A DNA stretch of 64,000 bases from Flavobacteriaceae bacterium (GTDB lineage Bacteria; Bacteroidota; Bacteroidia; Flavobacteriales; Flavobacteriaceae). The translations under genes were made by a program, and so were the position numbers. The stretch lies in the NCBI GenBank assembly GCA_013214065.1, contig JABSPK010000014.1, forward strand, positions 23,478 to 87,477, written 5' to 3'. The notes below the pieces were generated by a model. It saw only the letters and a program-made list of their open reading frames with translations. It was not told where the DNA came from and ran no database searches. Of the stretch, positions 47,289-57,111 are shown piece by piece (the first letter of the stretch is position 1; every line of letters begins with the position of its first letter).

Positions 47289-47867
47289 ATGGATAGTACC
47301 CGTTTAGAAACCTTTAGTGATGGCGTTTTGGCAATAATCATCACGATTATGGTATTGGAAATGAAACCCCCTGAAGAGCGCTCTATCGAAGCACTCAACA
47401 CCATATTACCAATTGTAATAAGCTATGTGGTCAGTTTCATCTATATCGGAACCTATTGGAACAACCACCATCATTTGTTCAAGGTCACTGCGAAAATAAA
47501 TGGCAAAATACTTTGGTCGAATTTGCATTTGCTGTTTTGGTTATCACTGATCCCGTTCGCGACTTCATGGGTTGGCGAAAATCATATAGAAAAAATACCG
47601 GTCGCTCTGTATGGGTTGATATTGCTTATGTGTGCAATCGCATTTAAAGTATTGCGGAATCAAATTGCCAAGGGTCATCAAGAAAATTCAGCCTTGTTGT
47701 TTCATGATGAGCCCAATAAGGGAAGGATTTCCTTCATTCTTTACGGTCTTGGTATCGCGAGTAGTTTTTGGTACCCTTATTTGGGAATTCTTTGTTATGT
47801 TTTGGTATTGGCCATCTGGTTTTTTCCCAATAAACGAATTGAACAAGGTTTTAACGCAACAAAATGA
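47289..47867 (+). CDS. TMEM175/DUF1211-type potassium channel protein
   Basis: 192 residues with six TM helices. The defining motif FSDGVLAIIITIMVLE occurs at residues 9-24 (FSD at 9-11, after Arg5). Bacterial TMEM175 homologues form K+ selective tetramers using the FSD pore-lining motif. The stop TGA (47865-47867) is one base before the ATG of the LLM-class oxidoreductase, so translation is coupled. Role may be membrane potential or ion balance. Confidence 0.88.
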   Translation: MDSTRLETFSDGVLAIIITIMVLEMKPPEERSIEALNTILPIVISYVVSFIYIGTYWNNHHHLFKVTAKINGKILWSNLHLLFWLSLIPFATSWVGENHIEKIPVALYGLILLMCAIAFKVLRNQIAKGHQENSALLFHDEPNKGRISFILYGLGIASSFWYPYLGILCYVLVLAIWFFPNKRIEQGFNATK

Positions 47868-47868
47868 T

Positions 47869-48888
47869 ATGGAAATAGGTATAGATAGCTTTGCGGCATC
47901 CCCGAATGGGCATGATGATAGTGTTCGGGCGATAGGTGAATTATTGGACCGGATCGAACTTGCCGATCAGGTCGGATTGCATTGTTTCGGTATGGGCGAG
48001 CACTACAGAAAGGAGTTTTTGGATGCGGCACCGGCAACCATCCTCGCAGCAGCGGCAGCACGTACGAAAAACATAAAATTGGCCAGTGCGGTAACGGTTT
48101 TAAGTACATCTGACCCCGTTCGTGTCTTTCAAAATTTTTCGACCATCGATTTAATATCCAACGGTAGGGCCGAAATAGTGGCCGGTCGCGGATCCTTTAT
48201 CGATGCTTTTCCTTTGTTCGGTTATAACCTGAACGATTATGATGCCATTTTTGATGAGAAGTTAAAGCTCCTCCTAAAAATCAGGAACAACGAAGTGGTA
48301 AATTGGTCAGGGCTGTTTCGTCCACCACTCCGCGAACAACGCATTTACCCTAGACCGGTTCAAAACAAATTACCCATTTGGTTAGGGGTTGGGGGTACAC
48401 CGTCCTCTTTCACCCGGGCAGGAAGTTTAGGCCTGCCCTTGATGCTAGCCGTACTTGGCGGACAGACCCATCGATTCGAGCCTTTGGTCAAGGCATATCG
48501 AAATGTTGGGGAAACCGCAGGTTTCTCGCCCAAAGAACTCCAAGTAGGGCTACACTCTTTCGGTTATGTGGCAAATTCCATGAAAGAGGCCATTGATCAG
48601 TACTATCCGAAATACGCCGAGGTCATGGCATCCATGAGTAAAGAACGTGGTTGGTCAATACCAAGTCGCGTACAGTTTGAAACCATGGCCAACGATGAAA
48701 AAGGCGCTATCGTTATTGGAGGACCCCAAGAAGTCGCTGAAAAGATAGCTCGGCATTCGAAAGCATTAGGTGGGATAGTACGATTCAATTTTCAAATGGA
48801 TGTCGGCTTATCGAATGATCTGATGAAAAAGTCGATCGAATTGATCGGTAATGAGGTAATCCCAATATTAAAGAAAATCATCCCATAA
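47869..48888 (+). CDS. LLM class flavin-dependent oxidoreductase
   Basis: 339 residues of the bacterial luciferase-like monooxygenase superfamily (TIM barrel, flavin-using). Characteristic strings include GLHCFGMGEHYRKEF, KNIKLASAVTVLSTSDPVRVF, EIVAGRGSF and LPIWLGVGGTPSSF. The start ATG 47869 lies one base after the channel gene stop; the long upstream frame from 47632 is rejected since it lies inside the channel gene. Substrate unknown. Confidence 0.9.
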   Translation: MEIGIDSFAASPNGHDDSVRAIGELLDRIELADQVGLHCFGMGEHYRKEFLDAAPATILAAAAARTKNIKLASAVTVLSTSDPVRVFQNFSTIDLISNGRAEIVAGRGSFIDAFPLFGYNLNDYDAIFDEKLKLLLKIRNNEVVNWSGLFRPPLREQRIYPRPVQNKLPIWLGVGGTPSSFTRAGSLGLPLMLAVLGGQTHRFEPLVKAYRNVGETAGFSPKELQVGLHSFGYVANSMKEAIDQYYPKYAEVMASMSKERGWSIPSRVQFETMANDEKGAIVIGGPQEVAEKIARHSKALGGIVRFNFQMDVGLSNDLMKKSIELIGNEVIPILKKIIP

Positions 48889-48912
48889 GACATTGAACAA
48901 AAGAAAAGAATT

Positions 48913-50064
48913 GTGGATCGACGATCGTTTTTACAAACTAGCATAAGTTTGGTCCCTTTGGCAATGGCTTGGCCATTTTGGGGGTATTCGGCCTTTAGAA
49001 AAGGAATGAACCATTCGAAAGGATACTTCTCAACCGGTGAAAGAGACGGCCATTGGTGGTTGATCACCCCTGAAGGGAAGCCGTTTTTCACCTTAGGATT
49101 GAATCACGTCGATCCGGCCAGTCTACGGTATCCTGGAAACATACATATTTGGCGTGATAAATATGATGGTAAAACAACCAGGTGGTTAAAGGAATCAGTA
49201 GCCAAAAATTTAAAGGAATGGGGATTTAATACCCTTGGATGGGAGCAAGAGGTAACCGTAAGACAATGGAAGCATTCCAGATCGTTCACTTTCGAGGAAT
49301 ATAAGGCCCTAAATATGCCGTACTGCCATATGCTTGCTTTTTCGGAATCGCATCAATGGGAACAACATACCCGTCATTTCGACTTTTTTAGCAAAGAATG
49401 GAAGGAGTGGTGTGAATATGTCGCCCGGGCCCACTGCGCAGAAATGAATGAGGATCCGAATTTAATCGGCTATTTTTATAGTGATTGCCCTACATGGGTG
49501 CACGCGCGACCGCTCAACACATGGAAGGGGCCTCTTTTTGATCCTGAATTACTCAACACCCAAGCTGGTAAAAAAGAACTCTATAAGCTTGCAAAACAGT
49601 ATTATAAAACGACCCATGACGCCATACGTCAATTCGACAAGAACCATTTGATTTTTGGGGATCGTTATGAGGCCAATGAGTTGATTGCCCACGAAGTAAT
49701 CGAAGCTGCCCTACCCTATGTCGATGTACTTTCATTCCAAGATTTCCGTGACCCCGTTACGCATCTCAAGGCCTGGCATCTGAAAACCGGTAAACCCGTA
49801 TTACTTGCGGATGCGGCCAATATTAAATGGCAAACGAAACCCGGTGAGTTTACCTTCAATAATGGGGCTTGGTATGCCGATGTGGTGATCCGATTGTACG
49901 AAAATCCCGGGTGCGTAGGTTTCCATCTATGTGGTGCATATCAACGCAATAAAGCAAGACGTTATGGGTTGTTGGACGAATTCGAAAATCCGGATACCAA
50001 AAACATCACCGAAATAAAAGCGGCAAACCAAAAAATCCAACAATGGATGGACCAGCGATTTTGA
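48913..50064 (+). CDS. Agarase-like TIM-barrel protein with twin-arginine signal
   Basis: 383 residues from GTG 48913. The N-terminus has RRSFLQ near residues 3-8 and a hydrophobic run, a probable Tat signal peptide. The mature domain (GHWWLITPEGKPFFTLGLNH, LKEWGFNTLGWEQ, LIGYFYSDCPTW) resembles agarase-type glycoside hydrolases of clan A. In the active-site loop GYFYSDC replaces the GYFxDNE form of GH50, so catalytic identity is uncertain. It follows the oxidoreductase by 24 bases. Confidence 0.7.
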   Translation: MDRRSFLQTSISLVPLAMAWPFWGYSAFRKGMNHSKGYFSTGERDGHWWLITPEGKPFFTLGLNHVDPASLRYPGNIHIWRDKYDGKTTRWLKESVAKNLKEWGFNTLGWEQEVTVRQWKHSRSFTFEEYKALNMPYCHMLAFSESHQWEQHTRHFDFFSKEWKEWCEYVARAHCAEMNEDPNLIGYFYSDCPTWVHARPLNTWKGPLFDPELLNTQAGKKELYKLAKQYYKTTHDAIRQFDKNHLIFGDRYEANELIAHEVIEAALPYVDVLSFQDFRDPVTHLKAWHLKTGKPVLLADAANIKWQTKPGEFTFNNGAWYADVVIRLYENPGCVGFHLCGAYQRNKARRYGLLDEFENPDTKNITEIKAANQKIQQWMDQRF

Positions 50065-50319
50065 ACCTCAACACGATTAGCCGCAAGCAAAATTTGCCAA
50101 AGTGCTGACCAATCGCACCCTGGCAACCAAAATGGAAACGAACGCATATCCGATCAATGAATCCAATGATCATCCTAAAATCATTCGAATCGATTTCTGG
50201 AATCCTTACCCTTTACAAGGGGAAAAAGGGAAAAGAACCCAATACAACTAATTCGCCTTAGCGATGCCGTTTTCGTTAAACCCTAGATACCCATTGTAGT
50301 CTAAAACAAAATAGCACAC
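50065..50319. other. Intergenic, no supported gene
   Basis: AT-rich. A short + strand frame of 39 codons from ATG 50131 (KIIRIDFWNPYPLQGEKG inside) is open but has no support for being a gene. I see no RNA structure or repeat. Confidence 0.35.
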
Positions 50320-51681
50320 ATGGATAATTGTAAAGTAGTTCTCATCATTTTACTACTGGTAAGCTGTTCTGAAGAAATGGATATCCAGTCGGTCAACCCT
50401 CAAGAAACCAATACCCTAAAGTCGGCATATGGTATCGATGGTTTAAACCAAGCGTATTTAAGCCATATCGCCTTGCTGGGTGACGGTATTTCAGGGGTCA
50501 ATGGAATCAGTTGGGACGAAATCGAGCCCAATGCCCCCGAAAACGGCGTACATGATTATCGGCTTAAAAACGAAATGATGGCATTGAAAAGCGCCCTTTC
50601 CGCTTCAAATAGAAAGCTACAACTCAACTTCCGTCTTTCATCAAATTGGGCCTTGGTAAAAGATCCCAACAACCAAGTCACCAACCCTGAAAATGGATCT
50701 AGTGAAGATGGTATTTTAGGTGTGGCCCCATCACATGAGCAAAATTTGGCGGCCGTCATCGAGTACATTTTGACCAACCTCAATGTCGAAGCCTTGCAAG
50801 TCGGATCGGAAGCAGAGAACGAATGGCTCAATGGCATTGGTTATGTACACGCCCTTTCGATAATTTATCGAACCGCGAAAGCCATTCAACCGGATGTCAA
50901 AGTCATGGCGTTTGGCTTTAACCCTGCGAATTACTTCATAAAACCGCAAAACTTCGATGAGGATCTTATTTCCGAAAAGTTAGACTTCGTGCAATCGGTT
51001 TTGAAAAATGGAGAAGGCTATTACGACGTTTTCTCCATTCACACCTCTAGGGAACATGAAGCGATTCCTCCAACGGTCAATTGGATCGAAAACGAAATGC
51101 TGTCCAACGGATATACCAAACCAATTTGGGTCGATGATATGTATTCCGCCCCTTGGCTTGACCCTGATTTCGGAACTGAAAACGAAAAGCGACTATACCA
51201 CGATCTGATCGGTGGTAACGCAAATGCGATAATGGAATTCGATAGCCTACAAGCCGATTACATGATTAAAAAAATCGCCGTTGGGTTCGCATCCGGGGTT
51301 GAAAAAATATTCGTTTCAACCGATGTGGATTTTGAAAACTACTACATTCCTAATTGGCGTTTTGCTGGAATTTTGAAAAGCAATGGCGAAAGAAAACCGG
51401 CCTACTACAATCTCAAACTATTGATTGAAAAAACCGATGGCTTTGACCAAGTCCTTAAAAGAGGTGATCATTTATATGAATTTATGTTTGCAGATAGACC
51501 TTCAATACATCTGTATTGGAACGAAAGGAGTGAATCTGAAGACCTCGCATTGTTAAATTCCGATTCTTATACCGTCCACGAATTTGCGTATCGCTTCGGT
51601 GAAACCCCAAAATCCAAAGAAATTGACAATTTGGAAGACTATTTTTACACAGCAAGCCCCATATTGATCGAACTCAATTAA
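50320..51681 (+). CDS. Lipoprotein glycoside-hydrolase-like protein without clear nucleophile
   Basis: 453 residues. The lipobox LLVSC has Cys16. The mature domain is a TIM-barrel-like glycoside hydrolase (GH39/GH5-like layout): GDGISGVNGISWDEIEP, LNFRLSSNW, LQVGSEAENEW near 159-169 in the acid/base position, VFSIHTSREH. At the position of the nucleophile Glu it has KPIWVDDMYSAPW, with Asp where TE(x)G is usual. It may be a glycan-binding pseudoenzyme or use Asp. Solitary gene, AT-rich surroundings. Confidence 0.6.
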   Translation: MDNCKVVLIILLLVSCSEEMDIQSVNPQETNTLKSAYGIDGLNQAYLSHIALLGDGISGVNGISWDEIEPNAPENGVHDYRLKNEMMALKSALSASNRKLQLNFRLSSNWALVKDPNNQVTNPENGSSEDGILGVAPSHEQNLAAVIEYILTNLNVEALQVGSEAENEWLNGIGYVHALSIIYRTAKAIQPDVKVMAFGFNPANYFIKPQNFDEDLISEKLDFVQSVLKNGEGYYDVFSIHTSREHEAIPPTVNWIENEMLSNGYTKPIWVDDMYSAPWLDPDFGTENEKRLYHDLIGGNANAIMEFDSLQADYMIKKIAVGFASGVEKIFVSTDVDFENYYIPNWRFAGILKSNGERKPAYYNLKLLIEKTDGFDQVLKRGDHLYEFMFADRPSIHLYWNERSESEDLALLNSDSYTVHEFAYRFGETPKSKEIDNLEDYFYTASPILIELN

Positions 51682-51978
51682 TCCAGCTTATCCAAAATAA
51701 ATTCTGGAATAAATACATAGAATGACCGGTTTGCTCGGTTGTCACAAACCAAGGGTCAAGACCATCCCAATTGTTGCAATCCTGGTTCAATTCAATAGAA
51801 AACTCGAAAAAAAATAATCTAGAGTACGCAAGTTGGTCAGTTATCCTCCTTTCACCTATTTAAGTTTCAATGGGAATTGGAATAGATAAAGTGATTTTTT
51901 ATTATTAAAATTCTCCCATTGAATTAGATTAATGCGTTAGTTCTTTATATGGACTAATTTTCAGGTGAGTTATACGAA
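51682..51978. other. AT-rich intergenic, likely promoter region
   Basis: About 300 bases with no gene support. The end (51880-51978) is very AT-rich and probably carries the promoter of the following small gene. No tandem repeat, tRNA or known riboswitch was recognised. Confidence 0.4.
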
Positions 51979-52020
51979 ATGACTAGGATTAGAAAAGAAG
52001 ATATTCATACATTGGATTGA

Positions 52021-52467
52021 ATGTTGGAATATTTGGTCAACACCACTCGTCTTAGCCCAGGTAATCTGAGGGAACTTTCCATGATTCCACCACCCAACAA
52101 TGCCTACGACATAATTTTCCATGACGAATACTATTTGCGTGAATTCGAACGTTTGGCAATGTTCTTCACTGAGCGTGGACTGGCGAAGATGACCGGTTTA
52201 AAAAAGGAATCAAGCATGACAGTTGAAAACGGTATCGCTTCTAATTTCAATTTGAATGGGGGCTTTGCAAATGCATTTCGAACACAGACCCAATCTGAAA
52301 AAAAGGAAGCCGTTGAGCTAGAGAAATCAAAAATAGCCCTAGAATTGTCGTCCAAAATAATACGGGACCTCCCGAGAATTCAACGAATAGCCCTTTCGGC
52401 ACTCTTTATTGCCGTATGCTTGGCCCTTATGGAAATTGGTAGAATTCTGAGATTATGGTTATCCTAA
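52021..52467 (+). CDS. Hypothetical tail-anchored protein, 148 aa, possibly extended across an in-frame TGA
   Basis: From ATG 52021 the product has a soluble N-terminal region (about 1-100) and a C-terminal TM helix at about 122-140 (IQRIALSALFIAVCLALMEIGRIL). In the same frame an ATG at 51979 gives thirteen codons, then TGA at 52018-52020, immediately before ATG 52021. The extra residues look like a continuous N-terminus (RIRKEDIHTLD then MLEYLVNTT), so a fourth interrupted gene is possible. Family not recognised; start uncertain. Confidence 0.5.
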   Translation: MLEYLVNTTRLSPGNLRELSMIPPPNNAYDIIFHDEYYLREFERLAMFFTERGLAKMTGLKKESSMTVENGIASNFNLNGGFANAFRTQTQSEKKEAVELEKSKIALELSSKIIRDLPRIQRIALSALFIAVCLALMEIGRILRLWLS

Positions 52468-52692
52468 CCAATTCAAGTTTCGAGTTAATTCCATTAAATC
52501 AACAGTGTTATTTAAAACATTCAAGCCATGGTTCGGTTGTAAAATCAATCCCGACAGAAATTTTATCTATTTATTTTAAGAAGAAGCAACAGCGGACACC
52601 TGGGATTTGAGTTACCTTTCGCCCACCAAATATTTTAATGGCAACTTGCAAAATCCTACCTTGGCCGGCATATTGAAATACGACCTCCGGGC

Positions 52693-53841
52693 ATGATTAC
52701 CTCCAACCCCATCCTATTTACTATCATCTGCGTGTTCGCCATACAGGCCATGGTACTCAGTGGGTTGCTCCTCTTCAAACGCCCGAGACGGACGGCCAAT
52801 ACCTTCTTGGCGTTGTTGGTCTTCTTTTACGCCTTGATGGCATTGAACATCGTCGTGGTCAACGTGCTCAAAGACCAGGGGCTGCTGCATGTATTCCGCT
52901 ATATCCAAATGGAGATGCTGTACGGTATCGGTCCGGCCCTCTACTTCTATACCCGATGCATCACGGACCCGGAGTTCCGCTTTACAAGGAAACACTACGC
53001 GCACTTTGTACCCTTGGTACTCGAATTTCTATTCTACCGCACCGCTATCTATCGGCTGGGCTCCGATGGGTTGTACCTCGACGAAATGCCCTTCCAATCC
53101 TATGTGTATTTGACCCAACAATGGATAGGGGTGCTCTCCATTTTGGGCTACAGTGTGATCGCCTTATCACTTTTGATCAAATACCAAAACCGGCTCAAGG
53201 ACTATTACTCGAAAATCGACAACCGTTCCCTGCGCTGGCTACAAGCTCCGATCATCATCTATGCCGGCCATCAGATCCTATGGAACATTTTGACCGAAAT
53301 CGATCGCTTCGCGTTTGATCATGAATTACGGACCTACTACTTTCTGCCCAATTTCGTGATCTTGGCCATTATCACCTGTTGGATCGGGTTCAAAGGCTAT
53401 GTGCAAAAAGAACGGGATATCGTCCATTTCAAACCGGATCCTAAAAAAGCATCCCTTGAAGAGGGTCCAAAGGATACTGCCTTTCTCGAAAAATTGGAGC
53501 GGTTGATGGAAGCCGAGCGGCCCTACCTCAACCCCGACCTCAACCTTTCTTTGTTGGCCGATGCCATGCGGATGAAACCGAAAACACTGTCTTCAAAAAT
53601 CAATCAAAACTGCGATCGTAATTTTTATGATCTGGTGAATGCCTATCGGATCGGGGCCTTCAAAGAGCGATTGCAATCCCCTGATCGCGATACACTGTCC
53701 TTGCTCGGCCATGCCTATGAATGTGGATTTTATTCCAAATCCACCTTTAACCATGTCTTCAAAAAAATGACTCAGCAAACCCCTAGCGAATACCTGAAAC
53801 AACTGAAAAAAGGGTCCAAACGGAAGCAGTCGGACGCCTAA
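52693..53841 (+). CDS. Membrane-anchored AraC family regulator (second)
   Basis: 382 residues. Seven TM helices in the first 240 residues, and a C-terminal AraC domain with SLLADAMRMKPKTLSSKIN and FYSKSTFNHVFKKMTQQTPSEYLKQ. Domain order and motifs match the 14028 regulator (shared NFSD/NFYD turn and PSEYLKQ). Here too a peptidase gene follows: the S41 protease starts 39 bases downstream. These are one-component sensors that read a membrane signal and bind DNA. Confidence 0.86.
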   Translation: MITSNPILFTIICVFAIQAMVLSGLLLFKRPRRTANTFLALLVFFYALMALNIVVVNVLKDQGLLHVFRYIQMEMLYGIGPALYFYTRCITDPEFRFTRKHYAHFVPLVLEFLFYRTAIYRLGSDGLYLDEMPFQSYVYLTQQWIGVLSILGYSVIALSLLIKYQNRLKDYYSKIDNRSLRWLQAPIIIYAGHQILWNILTEIDRFAFDHELRTYYFLPNFVILAIITCWIGFKGYVQKERDIVHFKPDPKKASLEEGPKDTAFLEKLERLMEAERPYLNPDLNLSLLADAMRMKPKTLSSKINQNCDRNFYDLVNAYRIGAFKERLQSPDRDTLSLLGHAYECGFYSKSTFNHVFKKMTQQTPSEYLKQLKKGSKRKQSDA

Positions 53842-53880
53842 AACCCTTTTTCAGCCTAGGTTTGCCGCAAAAACGAACAA

Positions 53881-55287
53881 ATGCATCAAATACAACCCTT
53901 TCTGAAAAGAATTGCGCTGGCAATCATAGTCCCCTTGACTTTTCTGTACAATCTATCGCTACCGGCCCAACGTTTTTCAAAGGAGGAGGTCCTATCGGAT
54001 TTGGAGGAACTCATGACCTCCTTGGAAGCCACACATTTCAACCTGTACGCCTACACCTCCAAGCAAGCCTTTAAGGCACACTATCTCCAAATCCAAAACC
54101 AAATCGTAAAAGACAGCTTCAGTATGTTGGAGACCACCACCCTTTTTCAACAACTGGTAGCAAAGGCCCATAATGCCCATACACGGATCAGCTTTCCAGC
54201 CCAGGCCTACCGCGATTATGCCGAATCGGGCGGCCGAATAATTCCCTTGGAAATCGCCATCGAAAACGGCAACGCCCTGATCCGGAAAAACTGGTCGGAT
54301 GAAACTACTATACCCATAGGGGCCGAGCTAAAATCGATCAATGGTATGCCCATAACAGCAGTGCTCGAGAGGATATACCTCCAAATACCGGCCGAACGCC
54401 TGTATTTCGCACAAGCGCAATTAGAGGGTTTTAGCTTGCCCCGTTACTATTGGCAGGTATTCGGTGGGGAGAATACCTATGAGGTCGAAGTAGAACACAA
54501 TGGTCAGCTCGAAACCCATGATTTGAAGGGCATCCGGGTACTGGAGGATTATGAATTTAAGCGGGACGATATTTTGCAGAAGGATCGTAGGTTTCGCTTC
54601 CTTTCGGAATCGGTGGCCTACCTGCGACCTGGGGAACTGGGGGGTGACGAAGCGCGATATCGGGCCTTCATCGATTCGGCCTTTATCCAAACCAAAATCC
54701 GAAAAGCCAAAACGCTCCTCATTGACCTCAGGAACAATCCCGGTGGTGACGATAGCTTTGGTGACTATATGGTGTCATATATCGCCGACCAACCTTTCAA
54801 ATGGGCGTCCAAATTCCAATTGAAATCCAGTGCCTTGGTCAAGGAAAACGTACGACAGACCAAAGACACTACCAAGGCCTATTGGAACTCGTTTTTGACC
54901 CATACCGATGGTACGATTTACCCCTTTGATTTTGGATATTACGAGCCCCAACCAAAGGGCAAACGATTTACGGGTAAGGTGTATGTTTTGGTCAACCGGC
55001 AATCCTATTCCCAAGCCACGGTCACGGCCGCCCAAATACAGGATTATGGTTTTGGGGAAATCGTGGGTGAGGAAACCGCGGAGTATCCCAACCTTTTTGC
55101 ATCGATCTTCACCTATTCCTTACCCAACACCGGGATTGCGGTGGATGTATCCAAGGGAAAAATCGAACGGGTCAGTGGCATAGATACCGGGCAGGGCGTC
55201 CTACCCGACATCGAAATCAAAGACCATTTGTTGGAGGGGAAGGATGAGATCCTCGATGGGCTAATGCAAATCATCACAAGGGAGTAG
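53881..55287 (+). CDS. Secreted S41 family peptidase
   Basis: 468 residues with a Sec signal peptide (hydrophobic run to LSLPAQ). An N-terminal helical segment is followed by a PDZ-like region and the S41 core: TLLIDLRNNPGGDDSFG, then the catalytic Ser segment VLVNRQSYSQATVTAAQ, VGEETAEYPNLFAS and VDVSKGKIERVSG. Members trim periplasmic proteins or degrade misfolded chains. It follows the AraC regulator by 39 bases and is probably its target. Unlike the 17710 relative this copy is intact. Confidence 0.9.
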   Translation: MHQIQPFLKRIALAIIVPLTFLYNLSLPAQRFSKEEVLSDLEELMTSLEATHFNLYAYTSKQAFKAHYLQIQNQIVKDSFSMLETTTLFQQLVAKAHNAHTRISFPAQAYRDYAESGGRIIPLEIAIENGNALIRKNWSDETTIPIGAELKSINGMPITAVLERIYLQIPAERLYFAQAQLEGFSLPRYYWQVFGGENTYEVEVEHNGQLETHDLKGIRVLEDYEFKRDDILQKDRRFRFLSESVAYLRPGELGGDEARYRAFIDSAFIQTKIRKAKTLLIDLRNNPGGDDSFGDYMVSYIADQPFKWASKFQLKSSALVKENVRQTKDTTKAYWNSFLTHTDGTIYPFDFGYYEPQPKGKRFTGKVYVLVNRQSYSQATVTAAQIQDYGFGEIVGEETAEYPNLFASIFTYSLPNTGIAVDVSKGKIERVSGIDTGQGVLPDIEIKDHLLEGKDEILDGLMQIITRE

Positions 55288-55440
55288 CGCCTGCTTCCAC
55301 TGTTATTTTTGGTGTGTTAAATCCATGTCAAAGGAGTCGGCAACCCCCGGTATTTTGAGGTAAAGGAGTATCTTTTGCTGTGGAAACGACCTCCGAAAGG
55401 AGGGTTTCCAAGAACCAAAGCAATCGAAACACCACATACC

Positions 55441-56007
55441 ATGAAATGCTCCAAAACCACCAGCTGCCTGACCCTTGTACTCCTACCCATGCTTTTTCTG
55501 CATGCCCAAGGGGAACTCAAATCGGTAGAAGGCTATTCCCCCCAAATCGGCCAGATGGTCTATATGCTGGAGGATTTGAAGGACCGGATCACCGAACAAG
55601 TAAAGGATTTGGACCAAGCCCAGACCGATTTCGAATACGATGCCGATGCCAATAGCATAGGGGCCCTGCTCATGCACTTGGTGTCTACGGAATCCTACTA
55701 CCAGGTGGCCACCCTAGAAGGCCGCGATTGGACGGATGCCGAGCGCACACGATTGGGTGTTGCGGGTAAGATCAATGCAAAAGTGAAAAGCATCGTTAAG
55801 GGCCAGCCCATCAGCTATTATTTGGAACTATGGGGCGAGGTGCGTGAAAAATCCCTCGCCAAACTCCGCACCAAAGACGATGCCTGGTTCGCCTCGAATA
55901 TCGAAGAGGGGTTGAACTACCATTACATCTGGTATCATGTGATGGAGCATTCGGCCAACCATATGGGGCAAATCGCTACCATAAAGAATCGGTTGCCGAA
56001 GAAGTGA
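55441..56007 (+). CDS. DinB family protein with signal peptide
   Basis: 188 residues. A Sec signal peptide (LTLVLLPMLFLHAQ) precedes a four-helix DinB/YfiT-like domain with the metal-site His pattern LLMHLVSTESYY and later YHVMEHSANHMGQI. Such proteins bind nickel or zinc and can act as thiol transferases. Export of a DinB protein is unusual. ATG 55441 is chosen from the signal peptide; the frame opens upstream at 55375. Confidence 0.82.
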   Translation: MKCSKTTSCLTLVLLPMLFLHAQGELKSVEGYSPQIGQMVYMLEDLKDRITEQVKDLDQAQTDFEYDADANSIGALLMHLVSTESYYQVATLEGRDWTDAERTRLGVAGKINAKVKSIVKGQPISYYLELWGEVREKSLAKLRTKDDAWFASNIEEGLNYHYIWYHVMEHSANHMGQIATIKNRLPKK

Positions 56008-56105
56008 AAACCCAAAAAGATAGTAGCATCTGGTTCGTAGCGACCATTTCGAAATCGTTGGTCCCTTACCGAGTTCAAATGTAAACCATCCATCAAAGCA
56101 ATATC

Positions 56106-56999
56106 ATGTTAGCCAAAACCGACTTCCTCAGGGCAAGGGATTTTATATTGACCAATGCAAGAATGATCGAAAGACGCTTGTTTGATTTTCATTTTGCTAA
56201 TGGGGATAACAAAGGTGTGGTCCACGCGGTATACGCGTATCGAAATTCCGATGGCGGCTTCGGACATGGTATGGAGCCCGACACCGCATCCCCTGAAAGT
56301 CAACCCCTGTTTAGCATCATGGCCCTTGAATTACTCGATGAAGTAGGGTATCTGACAAAAGAAGTGATCTTAAACGATTTTATGCCCTATTTTGAACGCA
56401 TTACAACGGATAAGGGTGGGATTCCCTGGATGTTCCGACCCAAAAGCGACTACCCCTGTGAAGGGCATTTCAAAACAGTCAAGGAATGGGCTGCCTTAAG
56501 TACCACGGCACCCTTGCTCGGGATGTTGGAAAAGTACGGTGTCGATATCCCTTGGATGGCTAAAGCAGAGGCCTTCATCTGGAGTGAATTCGAACGAATC
56601 CAAGACAAACACGTTTTTTGCTACCTCTGCGTGCCGAGATGGTTGACTTTTTTGATGCATACCCGAAGTAAAGACAAGGCCAACACGAGGGTCGAATTCT
56701 TAAAAAAGTGGATATTAGCAGATGGCGTACTCTGTAAAGACCGAACCGATGACGGATGGGGCTTGTATGGCAAACCCAATCGTTTGAATTATGCGCCATC
56801 ACCTGATGGCATCATGCATCCCATATTTTCAAAAGCGAACCTTGACGCCGATATCGAAGCATTGATCGGCAGACAAAAAGAAGATGGACGCTGGGATACC
56901 TGGTACGGTATTAGTGAAGGTACGAAACTGGAATGGGCCGGCATACAAACGCTATGGGTATTGAAAGTGTTGAAAAACTATGGGAGGATCGAAATATAG
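56106..56999 (+). CDS. Alpha/alpha-toroid (prenyltransferase/squalene-cyclase-like) protein
   Basis: 297 residues, helical throughout. The segments AYRNSDGGFGHGMEPD, KGGIPWMFRP and QKEDGRWDTWYG are the QxxDGGW/F-type repeats of the terpene-cyclase/prenyltransferase superfamily fold. There is no signal peptide and no DxDD motif, so terpene cyclisation is not shown; the fold also serves in other enzymes and in hypothetical proteins. Standalone gene. Confidence 0.72.
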   Translation: MLAKTDFLRARDFILTNARMIERRLFDFHFANGDNKGVVHAVYAYRNSDGGFGHGMEPDTASPESQPLFSIMALELLDEVGYLTKEVILNDFMPYFERITTDKGGIPWMFRPKSDYPCEGHFKTVKEWAALSTTAPLLGMLEKYGVDIPWMAKAEAFIWSEFERIQDKHVFCYLCVPRWLTFLMHTRSKDKANTRVEFLKKWILADGVLCKDRTDDGWGLYGKPNRLNYAPSPDGIMHPIFSKANLDADIEALIGRQKEDGRWDTWYGISEGTKLEWAGIQTLWVLKVLKNYGRIEI

Positions 57000-57111
57000 T
57001 TCCGCCTCTATCTAAGGCCAAACTCAAGCCTCGCTTCACATTTTTTCCTACCTTGAAAGGGTTGAAGGTCCTGCAACGGGGACAGACCGGTAGTATAGCC
57101 ATAATCTAAAC

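Noticed and set aside
50131..50250. Small gene of 39 codons
   Set aside because: No homology, no coding bias evident, AT-rich intergenic context.
36258..51681. A polysaccharide utilisation locus
   Set aside because: No SusC/SusD pair, sulfatase or recognised polysaccharide lyase is present, only a porin and two doubtful hydrolases.
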